Assembly (NCBI RefSeq): GCF_030848805.1
Contig: NC_092363.1
Coordinates: 11,018,886-11,082,885 of the forward strand
Length of the DNA: 64,000 bases
Direction: 5' to 3'
Source of the DNA: Temnothorax longispinosus
Lineage: Eukaryota; Arthropoda; Insecta; Hymenoptera; Formicidae
The notes below the pieces were generated by a model that had not been told where the DNA came from, ran no database searches, and was given only the letters and a program-made list of their open reading frames with translations. This document shows positions 53,847 to 64,000 of the stretch, piece after piece. The translations under genes and the position numbers were made by a program. The number at the start of each line of letters is the position of its first letter. Position 1 is the first letter of the stretch.

Positions 53847-54581
53847 TCACCTTCGACGACGTATCGGCGACGACTGACCGCTTTTGCGGTATCGCGAACA
53901 CGTTAAATCCTTTCTGTATCGGCCGTTCGAAAGCGCGCTGTCCTTGTCTATCACTACGAATCCGTACTTGCATTGCCAACAATCGTGGCACAACGAACAA
54001 AATTCATCGTACGACATGTCGGTATTTACGTGATTGTTGTACACGTGTTTCAAATTAGTGCCATCCTGTTTGAACAGGATCAACAGATTCGCATTGTCGC
54101 GTATCAGATGTTTCGGTATTCTCGCATACGTCTGACAGAGATAAAAGCAGTCGACGCTCGAGTGCCTGCCCATTGAGAAATACTCTCTCACAGTGTCTTG
54201 CTTATCGCACGCCACGTCGTCGAAGACGAATATCGAGTTTGGACACGCGTCGCTTGGTGGAATGACGTCCCTGTTATTGGAAAAGGTGTAGTAGCCGATT
54301 TCGTCGATCGATGTCAATAAATTCTCCAGATATCGGTATTTCGGTTGTTGCAGCGATTTCGAGTACACGTACACGTTCTCGAAACCTACACCGTGCGGAC
54401 TATCCAGCAAACTTATCAAAACGTTGGTTTTACCGCAATTCGAGGGACCGCAAATGATCGCGCGTATAGTAGTCGGCAGCATCGTACCGTGTCTGTGCTT
54501 CTCCGCGTTGCCCTCCATCGACCGTGATCTGTCGTCGCAATTCGTCACGCGAATCGCCAACGGTTGTCGCACGAATCTCAT
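53847..54581 (-). pseudogene. packaging ATPase, right copy, C-terminal frameshift
   Basis: Walker A and B are identical to the left copy. One A is missing near 53911, so the last 18 or so residues are read in another frame. The core might still fold. Confidence 0.75.
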
Positions 54582-54658
54582 TTTCTTTCCTCACGCTTTA
54601 TACGACTTAATCGAACTTTCTCGTTCGAACGTCTATTTATAGATGCGCGGCACCGTGA

Positions 54659-55070
54659 ATCGCTCAGTCGCACAGATGTTCGTCCTGCTGTCGAGACCTT
54701 CTGACATTCGCAATTTTAGCGCCGAATGCGGCGAATAAAAAAAAAAGAAAAAAAAACAAAGGTAGAGGTCTGTTTAATCGCGCGATAGGTGCCCTTCCGT
54801 TCGAACTGCACATTCCCGGCTATCAGTTTTGCAGTCCGGGTACTCGTTTTTTGCAAGAACGAGTGGCTAGAGGTGATCCGGGTGTAAATTTATTGGACGC
54901 GGCGTGTCGCGAGCACGATATAGATTATTCGCGTAACAAAGGCCTCATTGAGAGACACGCGGCGGACAAGATACTCGCCGAGAGAGCGCTAGAACACGTC
55001 ATCGCGAGAGATTCGGCTCTCGGAGAGAGGGCTGCCGCTACAGCCGTCTGGGCGGCCATGAAGCTGCCAT
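54659..55070 (+). CDS. PLA2-like protein, right copy, cut by the gap
   Basis: Open from just after a TGA (54656-54658) to the gap, without an ATG. FCSPGT starts at 54827 and the catalytic HD of REHDIDYSR is at 54914-54919. Same sequence as the left copy. Confidence 0.6.
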
Positions 55071-55570
55071 NNNNNNNNNNNNNNNNNNNNNNNNNNNNNN
55101 NNNNNNNNNNNNNNNNNNNNNNNNNNNNNNNNNNNNNNNNNNNNNNNNNNNNNNNNNNNNNNNNNNNNNNNNNNNNNNNNNNNNNNNNNNNNNNNNNNNN
55201 NNNNNNNNNNNNNNNNNNNNNNNNNNNNNNNNNNNNNNNNNNNNNNNNNNNNNNNNNNNNNNNNNNNNNNNNNNNNNNNNNNNNNNNNNNNNNNNNNNNN
55301 NNNNNNNNNNNNNNNNNNNNNNNNNNNNNNNNNNNNNNNNNNNNNNNNNNNNNNNNNNNNNNNNNNNNNNNNNNNNNNNNNNNNNNNNNNNNNNNNNNNN
55401 NNNNNNNNNNNNNNNNNNNNNNNNNNNNNNNNNNNNNNNNNNNNNNNNNNNNNNNNNNNNNNNNNNNNNNNNNNNNNNNNNNNNNNNNNNNNNNNNNNNN
55501 NNNNNNNNNNNNNNNNNNNNNNNNNNNNNNNNNNNNNNNNNNNNNNNNNNNNNNNNNNNNNNNNNNNNNN
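55071..55570. other. assembly gap of exactly 500 N
   Basis: Placeholder-length gap at the mirror position of the gap ending at 36043. True length unknown. Confidence 0.99.
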
Positions 55571-56150
55571 TTGGCGCTGCTTTTTTAAGGTCAACCCAGA
55601 CAAACTTGCATAGGTGCATAAGCATATGCATAAAGAGATGGATTGGTCTATTTCCTTTTGCACATATACATATAAACCAATCAATTTCTTACGCTTATGT
55701 TTATGCGCTATGCAAATTTGTCTGGATAAGAGCCTCCGCACAAGACTCTCGTATGATAGCGTAGCGTAACGTAACGTGGATTAACGCACAAGAAACGTAT
55801 CGGTTAGAGCCTCCGCACAAAATTTTCGTATGGTAACGTAACGTAGATCAACGCACAAGAAACGTATTGACGCATAAAGCGTCATCTACAATGGCAGCAG
55901 GAGTATACAGTAAGACGTAAGCAGTAAGTTATTGACTAATGGGATTTTTACAATTCAAGAATAATCGACTGTGATTGTTCAATAGAATAGCTTACTGCTT
56001 ACGTCTTATTGCATACTCCTGCTGCCATTGTAGACGACGCTTAACGTCGTAACTGATACGTTTCTTGTGCGTTGACCCACGTTTCGTTACACTACGTTGC
56101 CATACGAAAGTCTTGTGCAAAGGTTCTAAACCTTAAAAAAGCAGCGCCAA
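55571..56150. mobile_element. nested foldback element
   Basis: Ends TTGGCGCTGCTTTTTTAAGG (first bases after the gap) and CCTTAAAAAAGCAGCGCCAA (to 56150). Inside, a second palindrome (about 55599-55727, CCAGACAAACTTGCATA) and a third around 55860-56030 (ACAATGGCAGCAGGAGTAT) are nested. A GCACAAGAAACGTAT-containing unit of about 70 bp is directly duplicated. Confidence 0.75.
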
Positions 56151-56504
56151 GTTTTTTACAAGAAAAGTTTATTTATTTTATTTTAATTAAATATTTTTAT
56201 TTTATAATGTTACCTCTTTAATTCTTTGTGATTAAAATAATTCTTTGTAATATTATAATTTTATCAAGGAGAATTAAAACTACTACCACTTGGGTTGATA
56301 GAAAGACTCTCAGGAATACAAAGATACATACCACTTGGGCTGAGTTAGATAACACAATTTTGTTTTATTTTTTAAAAGTAGTTGCACAACAATTATTTTT
56401 CAAAGTATATATATTCTCTTTGCAATTGGCGCAATTTAAAGATTTCACATCTTTTTTTGAAATACGTATCACTTAGGTTGAATTAGGTAACGCAATTTTG
56501 TGAT

Positions 56505-56819
56505 GACAATTACGCGCAAGAGCTAAAAGAAAAATTAAGAGCGACACAACGAGTTGCAAAGGAATATTTGCGAAACGAAAAATCTAAGGCCAAGGAGACG
56601 TACGACAAGAAGACAAAAGAAATCAATTTCCGAGTGAAAGACAAAGTTCTCTTGCACGACGAAACGGTGCGTAGAGGGAAATCGAAAAAATTAGAATCCC
56701 CGTGGATAGGGCCGTACAAAGTAATCGAAAAACACTCAGACGTAAATTATACGATCAAAAAGGGACGGAAAACGACGCGAGTGCACGTAAACAGGATAAA
56801 GCCCTTCATAGAGCAATAA
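56505..56819 (+). pseudogene. pol: errantivirus/gypsy integrase C-terminus
   Basis: Open frame ending in VLLHDETVRRGKSKKLES, PWIGPYKVIEKHS and TTRVHVNRIKPF, the GPY/F-type DNA-binding end of a Ty3/gypsy integrase. Everything upstream (protease, RT, RNase H, catalytic core) is missing; the coding sequence starts abruptly near 56500. It is the last part of pol, just before env, as in insect errantiviruses. Confidence 0.8.
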
Positions 56820-57329
56820 AGGCAGCGCAAAAGAACAAAAACAAGCAATAGAAAGTAAGCAATAGAAAGTAGGCGATAGAAAGTAGGCGATAGTAAAAAC
56901 TAAGGAAAATAAGATAATAAGTACTTACCGAACATCAAACACGGTGCACCACACGGCGTCCGGTGGCCACATCCACCGTGATCTCCAAGGGGTGGATGAG
57001 CACCCATATGCCCGGGGGTGTTAAAGCCGCCTCCAAGTAGGAGGGAGGGGGCGAGCAAGACGAAGAGGGCCCCGCACACGCACTATCAGTAGGTGCACTC
57101 ACGGCACCCGCTCGCGCCGCCCTTAACCAATAGGACCGCATACAGGCGTCGCAAGACGCCGGCGCAAAATACAAGTTGCACTGTATACATCGCATTGTCA
57201 CAATAACCAAATTAATCCTAATGATGCGATCCAAGCAGAGGCAGAAGCGCGACTAAACGCGCAACAAAAATTCAGGAGAAGGCATAACCAAGCCAAGAAA
57301 AAATTCGAAGAAAAGTAACATGAGTCCTT
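56820..57329. other. pol-env interval
   Basis: A GC-rich stretch at 56935-57190 with no recognised gene, then a short AEAEARLNAQQKFRRR-coding piece near 57225-57296 ending in TAA. The interval may carry a small insertion. Confidence 0.35.
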
Positions 57330-59617
57330 ATCTTACAGGACGCTGATCGTCGTCCAGCACTTCGCGAAAAAAGCGAAACCTGAGACCGCACCATCGTACG
57401 AGATACGACAATTCAGCAGCGAGCCGGGAATATACTTTGAGAGAACCGGACAATTGCAACAGGTAGAAGCTACATGGAAACTAGCGATTAAAATCGACGT
57501 AGCAGCCCTAGGAAACCGATATCACCAACTTCAGGAATTTCTACAGCAAGCCGAAGAAGTATGCGAAACGATAATCGCAAAGGACACGCAGCAGACGTGC
57601 AAAAACATTCTCCATACGATAGAGAAAGATAACAAAAAATTAACGCAATTATTAACGCGATTACAGACTATATATAAAACAAATAATAATAAACGAGGTT
57701 TAATAGACGCGGTCGGCACTGATCGTGCAAACGAGGGGCAAAACGCTGTTCGGCACTATGGATGCCGACGACGCAAAACACATACAGGAACAGCTTGAAC
57801 TGATACAAAATCAGCAACAGACTCTACGGCACACCGCAAAAAGTCAATTAAAGGTGATAAATGCCACAATAGGCCACATGGAGGCCTTAGAAAAATCGTT
57901 ATACCAAAACGAACAACTGATGACGAACGTCACGAGACGGATACAGCTGGACACAGCACTGTACGCCAGAAGAGAAGAAATAGACGAACAGTTATTAAGG
58001 CTCCTGGTCCCTGAGCCAAGAACTCTGCGGCGCCGTACCGTCGGCGGCAGAAATAAGAACTCTCTCCTCTCACTCTCTCCAATGGAGAATTCTGTCTTGT
58101 GACATGTTGACAACCTATTTTGCGTTGCGTTAAATTTCTTTATTATTTGCTCTGTACTTGTGCTATAACGTTTAACGTATTCGTGAAACTCGTAAAATTG
58201 ACCGTATGGTAAGATTTGCAAGAAATACATATGCGGAAGAAACATTCTCCACTCCTTTCGATAGTCGAAAACGGCTTGTTTTTCCGTATTTCCGTATGTT
58301 TAGGCTTCGTTTTATGGCTGTTTGTTTATTGTCGAGGGAAAAGGATAGTATCCGGTCAATTTTAAAAGTGTGCTGAAATGATCTATAGTGATTTTTTATT
58401 GAAATGTCTTTTTATTTCGGAAAATACCGCAACATAAAATAGGGTAATTTCTCGCCTCGATAGCAAGAAATTCAATATGGCTGCGGTAACTACCCAGGAG
58501 CCTTAATACTAACCACAATTACAGAGGATCTAATAGAAGACGTGAAAGACACGATAGACTACCTGACATATTCGCAAGAAGGAGTCATACTCACCCGCCT
58601 ATTACCAATAGAAAAAATAATAACCGAACTAAAAGAGGCAACGTCATAATTGACGCGTGGATCCCACTTTCCATTTAAAGCTAGACTAGAAAATTGGAAC
58701 GATATACAAAGCTATGTAGAAATTAACGCGTATTATGATAAACCGAACATTTATACGATAGTCAAATTTCCCGTGGTAGCATACCCCGTGTATGAAATAA
58801 TAAGAACGACACCATTACCTGTCTATAACCACGCGAATATTTTTACATTTTTAAGAATTACTCACAACATATTAGCAATAGATAAAGAGAATCATAATTA
58901 CATAACGCTAGAGGAACGCGATTTAAACGACTGTAAACGAAACGGAATAAAATATGTATGTAACCGAAACTACCCGGTATACTTTGTAAAAGCCGACGCA
59001 CCATGCGAAGTACAAGTTTACGTAAAAACGCCAGAATATGTAAACACCTGCGAGAAACGTCAAATAATGTCAAACGTAACCTTATGGATAACATTAAGCG
59101 AACTACAAACATGGCTATTCTCAACGCCGAAAAAACAACAGCTAACGATTCAATGTAATGAACAGGCAAAACAAAAAATAGAAATAGAAAGAACAGGGAA
59201 ACTAAGTATAGTCGAAAATTGTAAACTAACCACACCCGACATTATTATAAAAACAAAAAGACAAACGACTATGAAACAAATAGAAATGCACTTAGCAGAT
59301 TTCAACCTAACGCTAACAAACAAAAATAAAAATACTAACGAACAAGCGAAAAAAGAAATTAGATTAGAACCTGTAATTAGGAATCCGAACGAATTAATGG
59401 AATTAAGTCTAGAAATAAGCGACATAAATAAAGAGTTGGAAAAGTCCCAAGACACCCTAATAAAAAATCCCTATGTCATATATCCCGTAGGATCGATACT
59501 AATACACTTACGATAATAATAATACTAAGCGTAATAGGAATAAGTACTTATGTAATTAAAAGAATTAAAAAACGAGCAAGCGCCCGATCGCAAATACAGG
59601 GCGATCCAGCGATGTTA
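57330..59617 (+). pseudogene. env: errantivirus envelope gene (F-like), broken
   Basis: Remnant of an insect endogenous-retrovirus envelope of the baculovirus-F-like class. The N-terminal subunit (about 57350-57715) is coiled-coil rich and ends in a KR-type cleavage site followed by GLIDAVG, the fusion-peptide start. The following helical region contains FGTMDADD. The long ectodomain (58650-59516) is Cys-containing. A hydrophobic anchor and basic tail lie at 59511-59614. Breaks: a frameshift near 57720, a MITE at 57999-58502, a TAA near 58647 and a frameshift near 59510. It is not functional. Confidence 0.75.
57999..58502. mobile_element. piggyBac-like MITE, 504 bp
   Basis: Terminal repeats GGCTCCTGG / CCAGGAGCC with TTAA on both sides (57995-57998, 58503-58506), the piggyBac target duplication. 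Inserted in the errantivirus env remnant. A relative of its left end lies at 24594. Confidence 0.85.
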
Positions 59618-59744
59618 TATTAAAAGATAAGAAAAATGTAACCGTAGGAAAATAATAAAGAAAATAAACCTACCTAATAGAAATAGAAATAGAATAAGCA
59701 GCGAAAAAATTGTAACGAAAACTACAGACCGTAGTTTCCTTCTC

Positions 59745-60156
59745 TCAAAGGGGGAGGGATGTTGCGGCCCCAATTAATGTAATAATAAAATATAAATTAA
59801 GAAAGCAAAGAGAATAATAATAGGAAACGCGACCGCGAAAGCCCGAAAGAATTACGCAACGCCGAATCAGCAAGAGATGAGTTGCGCGATCGGCCCACAT
59901 ACGATCGAGCAACTCAGCTATATCGAAGGACAGGACGAGGATACAAAAGGAAACGAGAACAGGAGACGAGAGGGCAATCGGAGTCAGGGAGCAGATCAGT
60001 AACGGGTTTCTCTTGTACGGAAATAACTGTAAAGCAGATTCAATTAAAGTATTCTTTATTCAAAGTACCGTTTATCTAAGAGTGTTCTATCAGTCACCCA
60101 TCCCGCCTCCTCCTTGGAACGATCGAATCTTAGTGTACCCAAAAAGGGGCACAACA
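59745..60156 (+). mobile_element. polypurine tract and 3' LTR of the errantivirus
   Basis: AAAGGGGGAGGGA (about 59747-59759) followed by TGTTGCGGCCCC at 59760, ending GGGGCACAACA at 60156, about 397 bp with TG...CA ends. The tract primes plus-strand DNA synthesis, which fits its position right before the LTR. No 5' LTR is in the window. Confidence 0.75.
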
Positions 60157-60647
60157 ATGTTTCAAATTAGAGAAAACAATCGAAGGTTGTCAGAGAACAC
60201 GACCGCGGAATACAAACTCTTATATGCTCGAGATAACGATCACTTGATAAGGACCCGAATGGTTAACCTTCAAGTAATGGTTAATTCTTAAAAATGACAA
60301 TATAAACCCTAAAAATATGAACCCTCAAATGAAAGTAACACCCAAAGAGAACAAACCCCATATTTAAATGTTCTCAATTTGCTTCCGCCGATAATACATA
60401 CCCGCAAAAGAGAACATCACCACACACTATGCAAAGTTTATATATATAAAATAATTTTATTTTGTGTGCCAATTATTTCCACCAATTATCTCAGAAAGTA
60501 TGTTGGTTTATTGGAAAAGTGTTTTAGATAAAAGTTGATATAATGTAATATCGATGATTTCGACGTCAATTAGACGTCGATTCGATGGGTCATTTTTCGC
60601 TGGGTAGGGCCTAAGTCAAATTTTTTAAATGAAGATTATTAGATTGA
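60157..60647. other. no gene seen
   Basis: AT-rich. No ORF or repeat of note. Confidence 0.4.
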
Positions 60648-61003
60648 ACGAACTTACCGTGAAGTTCGATCACAATTATGCCCTTTGTCTCGTCCGGATG
60701 GAAACTATGTAGTCGTGCCGCTGCACGCCTATCAACAACAGTATTTAAAGTCCCGCCAAAAAGCAAAAGAGAGGCCGCTTCCTGCGGCCGCGCGCGCTGC
60801 GTGTCCGTCGCGCGCGCCTCGCCTCTTCATAAGTTCCAAGCCTCTTTGCAAATCGCTAATTTTTGGGGTAGAAAATAATTATTGGGTGGGTGTCCATCCG
60901 GACGAGACAAAGGGCATAATTGTGATCGAATTTCACAGGTAAGTTCGTTCAATCTAATAATTATGCCTTTTTATCTCGTCCGGATGGAAACTATGTAGTT
61001 GTT
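60648..61003. repeat. inverted-repeat cluster downstream of the DIRS-like element
   Basis: Arms 60648-60712 and 60893-60955 (AGATTGAACGAACTTACC and TCTCGTCCGGATGGAAAC blocks) are inverted copies. A third copy of CTCGTCCGGATGGAAACTAT follows in direct orientation at about 60977-60998. This could be the complementary terminal structure of the DIRS element or an independent MITE. Confidence 0.6.
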
Positions 61004-61385
61004 TATAGCCTAGCGATTTGACAATTATGATCGATCTTATAAGGAACTGTGAGCGAAAAATATATTCCATTAATACAAAGTACAAGATACTCGTGAATAA
61101 CATGAAAACATACAATCTTCTGCTCAGAGATATAGTCTTAAACCTATAATAATAATCTAAATCTCTACTCAAAGTTATAGTCATATAAAGATGATATAAT
61201 ATATACTTATAAAGATACTATAAACGATAATAGTTATTAAGATAATATAATCTTATGTTCGAAACTAAAGTTTTGTACTTATACAAATAAAATGCGTTAA
61301 GTAAATAATATATATACTAACAACTCTTATTAAAAGAACGCAAAACTAATTATTTTGATTTCGAGTTGCGCTAATACTTGCTGTG
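61004..61385. other. 3' region of the DIRS-like element
   Basis: AT-rich, downstream of the recombinase gene. No ORF. Confidence 0.4.
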
Positions 61386-62372
61386 CTATGCTAATAAAAC
61401 AGCGTTACTGAATTCCTCGGGATTAATAAGCGGTCTATTATAGAAGTTGGCGAAGACCCGGGACTCGTCCGTCCAATCTGCCGCACGTTTAATGAAATCA
61501 AGGGAGACTCCCCTTGAAGATGCTCGAGATGTTGAGGTGTGACGAGTACTATGTGCCGAAAATATGGAAGTGTCTATTCCACAATCTTCCAGACCCCGGC
61601 GAATCCAACGACTAATTGTTTGTGACGATACAGCTTTGTAAGGTTTAGCTAAAGAAATAAATAAAAAATTGCATGAAGAAGAACGCAAATCTTTGGTATT
61701 TTCTAAATAATGTTCCATGAGACGAACAATGCAGAGGTTCTCCTGATTAACAAAACGAAAGAAAGTAAAAAAGGGTTGAAATCGACCCGGAGCCGAGGTT
61801 TTAATTCGATCCGGTTCGCGAATGATCAGTTTGTCATTTAAAGAAATCTGTGAAATTCTAAGTAATGCGAATGTTTGAGCTCTGTGACCAGTTGCAAGAG
61901 CGAGGAGGAGTATCAATTTTTTAGTGAGCACTTTTAAGGGAACTCCTTCATACGGGTAGATAAAAGACAGTTTGGCTATCACGGGAGCGGGGTCCCAGAC
62001 AAAATCATACCGCGGACGAGGCGGTTTGAGTGCGGAGACGCCCCTACAAAAGCGTTTGACCGTGGGATGATTCCCGATCTTGTTCTAAGAAATAAGGGAA
62101 ATAGCCGATCTCATTGTATTTAGGGTCGAGAAAGAGGAGATATTCGGCAATTCCTGAGCTAAAAACTGCAAGAAGTGAGCTACTGAGGGCGCGTAAAGCG
62201 ATATCTGATGATGTTGGCAGTAGTTCCACCAGGAGCGAAACAAGTAGGAATATTGCTTGATGGTTGATTCTGATAAGGAAGCTAGTAATGCTGGTATTGC
62301 TATATCTGGAACTGACCGGGCCCTGAACGTTTCCCTGATAACTTCGTGACCCCCAGGGAAAGGGTCCTCCAT
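61386..62372 (-). pseudogene. DIRS-like tyrosine recombinase, one in-frame stop
   Basis: A single frame of about 329 codons, interrupted once by TAG near 62085. The N-terminal SAM-like part (62372-62086, STIKQYSYLFRSWWNYC) is followed by the catalytic domain with Arg in TGHRAQTF, His-x-x-Arg in SAHSTRHTS and the nucleophile Tyr in FANFYNRP. DIRS elements use it to integrate circular DNA without duplicating the target. Its start overlaps the end of the RT gene in another frame, the normal DIRS arrangement. Confidence 0.85.
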
Positions 62373-63998
62373 GTTGGGTGGCAGCTTCTGAAAAGTGATG
62401 ATAAAAGAGAATAATTAGGGGGAAGAATCAGTGGTTCGGAGATCAAGAGACGACTGAGCAATGAAAACCATGGCTGCGAAGGCCACCAAGGAACTATTAG
62501 AGTTCCCGTTGCTTCGTCGTCAATTATTTTTTTAAGAACGCGTGGCAGAAGGATGAAAGGTGGAAAAGCGTAAAAATTTAGATTTTTCCACAAAAGGGTA
62601 AACGCGTCTACGGCTGCTGAACCTGGATCAGGAAACCAGGAGACGTACAAACTGCATTTGTTATTAATTGAAGACGCAAATAAGTCTATGTCGAAGGGAC
62701 CAAAGAGCCTTGCCACCCGGCGAAAGGCTAGTTCAGATAAAGACCATTCCGTATCTGGGTCTGCAATTCTAGATTCCGCGTCTGCAATTGAATTTTCTAA
62801 CGATGATATATAGGAGGCAAATACGAAAATGTTACGGGCCTCGCACCAGATCCAAATTTGTTTAGAAATTTCGGAGAGGTGAGGAAATTGGATGGAACCA
62901 AATTTGTTAATGTAGGCTAAGGCGGTGGTGTTGTCGATGCGAAGTAGGACGTCGCAGTCCTGTAGGTCTGCTGCAAAACAACACAGGCCGTTAAAGGCCG
63001 CTTTAAGTTCCAATGCATTTATGTGTAGGATTTTCTCACTCTCCGACCACCAACCATGAGTACGCAGCTCTCCACAGGAGGCTCCCCATCCGTTCAAAGA
63101 CGCATCTGTAAAAATTTCTCGAACAAATCTGCCTGAACAAAACTTGTTCGACTGTCTAGAATTAGAAATGTTCATCTTTGAAGAGTAGTCTTCGTTATTT
63201 TCGATAAGAGAAAGAAATTTCTCTCTTTCAAACATTTTTGTATAAAAGACCCCGTACTGCACTGCAGGGCACACAGAGATGAGAGAGCCGATGAAGCTGG
63301 CAAACTTCCTGATGGAACATTCTGTCTTCTGGGCTAAGGATCTTGTTAGATTTAATAAATTCTCACGACGAAGAGGAGGGATTGTAATGGATTGTTCTTC
63401 TAAATAAAAAATGAAGCCTAAATACTGTCGCCTGGTCGATGGTTGCAGGTGCGATTTAGCGTAATTTACCGCAAAACCCAAAGAGTGCAGGAGATTAACT
63501 GTGGCCGTGACATTAGCAAGGCATTCCTCGACGGAAGAACCAATAAGGAGAAAATCGTCTAAATAAATTACGGATTAATACCCATTTTTGCGGAGGAAAG
63601 TAACTACCGGACAAAGAATCTTCGTGAATATGTAAGGAGCTGCAGAGAGGCCGAAAGGTAAAGCTGTGAACTCAAAGGTTTTTCTGCGCCATTGAAATCG
63701 CTGAAATCTTCTATGACCTTCGAAAATTGGAACCAGGAGGTAAGCGTCCTGTAGGTCGAGGGATGCCATGTAACAACCTGGTAACATAAGGCGAATCACA
63801 GTACGCCAATCCTCTAATTTGAAGTGCGGCGGCTCGATGTGCAAATTCAGATCTCGCAGATTTAAAATAAATCTTTTTCCTCCCGACGGTTTATCCACTA
63901 AAAAGAAAGATGAAAGAAATTGACCCTTGCTAGGTTCGACAGGAACGATGGCTCCTAATCGAAGTAATCGATCTATCTCTGAATCACAGGTCAGTGCA
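62300..63998 (-). pseudogene. DIRS-like reverse transcriptase and RNase H, one stop, cut by window end
   Basis: A continuous frame apart from a TAA at 63575-63577. RT motifs: KRFILNLRDLN, SLDLQDAY, ALPFGLSAAPYIF and YLDD near 63550. RNase H: EIFTDASLNGWGA, HINALELKA and RIDNTTALAYINKFG. The C-terminal part (FDIDLFAS, FYAFPPF, WWPSQPWF) is the domain typical of DIRS RT proteins. The 5' end and gag lie beyond the window. One stop in RT and one in the recombinase suggest fairly recent inactivation. Confidence 0.85.
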
Positions 63999-64000
63999 GC

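Larger units (their letters stand above)
48754..55070 (-). repeat. right arm of the giant inverted repeat
   Basis: Inverted copy of 36044-43377 without the 1,020-bp insertion. Nearly identical except for a cluster of substitutions at 52030-52310 and a few indels. It ends at the second 500-N gap, within about 7 bp of the mirror of the left arm's end. Confidence 0.95.

Overview
The window looks like a repeat-dense, low-gene accessory region of an arthropod nuclear genome, most likely a hymenopteran and probably an ant. That inference rests on intronless transposon genes, jockey/CR1-type LINEs, Ty3/gypsy and errantivirus remains, a DIRS-like retroelement, a Mutator/YqaJ transposase and a Polinton-like gene set of the kind I associate with ant genomes. 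I see no convincing single-copy host gene.

Layout. 1-6 kb: coding scraps, a tRNA-like sequence inside a palindrome, two Ty3/gypsy gag fragments and a 1.9 kb higher-order satellite. 6.1-22.1 kb: four LINEs, all sense on the minus strand (A 6111-10313, B 10608-15462, C 15551-17410, D 17726-22075), most of them joined at (GA)n tracts. LINE-D has uninterrupted ORF1 and ORF2. In A, B and D the two ORFs lie in one reading frame, separated only by stop codon(s), with no ATG opening ORF2. 22.3-25.9 kb: a Helitron-like end, a foldback relic, a broken gene and promoter related to the virus-like element further on, and GC-rich repeats. 26.7-30.9 kb: a tandem array split by a nonautonomous element, then a Mutator-like/YqaJ transposase broken by a tRNA-derived SINE. 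34.2-35.5 kb: a P-like element with a THAP exon.

Centre (36-55 kb): a virus-like Polinton-type gene block present twice as a giant inverted repeat (arms 36044-43377 and 48754-55070, mirror sum about 91109). Each arm carries, from the outside in, a parvovirus-type PLA2-like ORF on the opposite strand, an A32/FtsK-like packaging ATPase, a duplicated junction relic, an unknown coiled-coil protein, a small fibre-like protein, a repeat-built charged ORF, a DDE integrase with two TGA stops, a conserved TATA promoter and a SENP1-like Ulp1 cysteine protease. Together these suggest integration (integrase), genome packaging (ATPase), capsid maturation or host SUMO interference (protease) and membrane breach (PLA2). 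No capsid gene or intact polymerase is visible. The two arms share nearly all their lesions. Both end outside at placeholder gaps of exactly 500 N at mirror positions, so biological palindrome versus assembly effect is open. The 5.4 kb spacer is a nest of later insertions.

55.6-64 kb: a nested foldback element, an errantivirus remnant (integrase end, broken envelope gene split by a TTAA-flanked MITE, polypurine tract and 3' LTR), and the 3' part of a DIRS-like retrotransposon (RT/RNase H plus tyrosine recombinase, one stop codon each) running off the window end.
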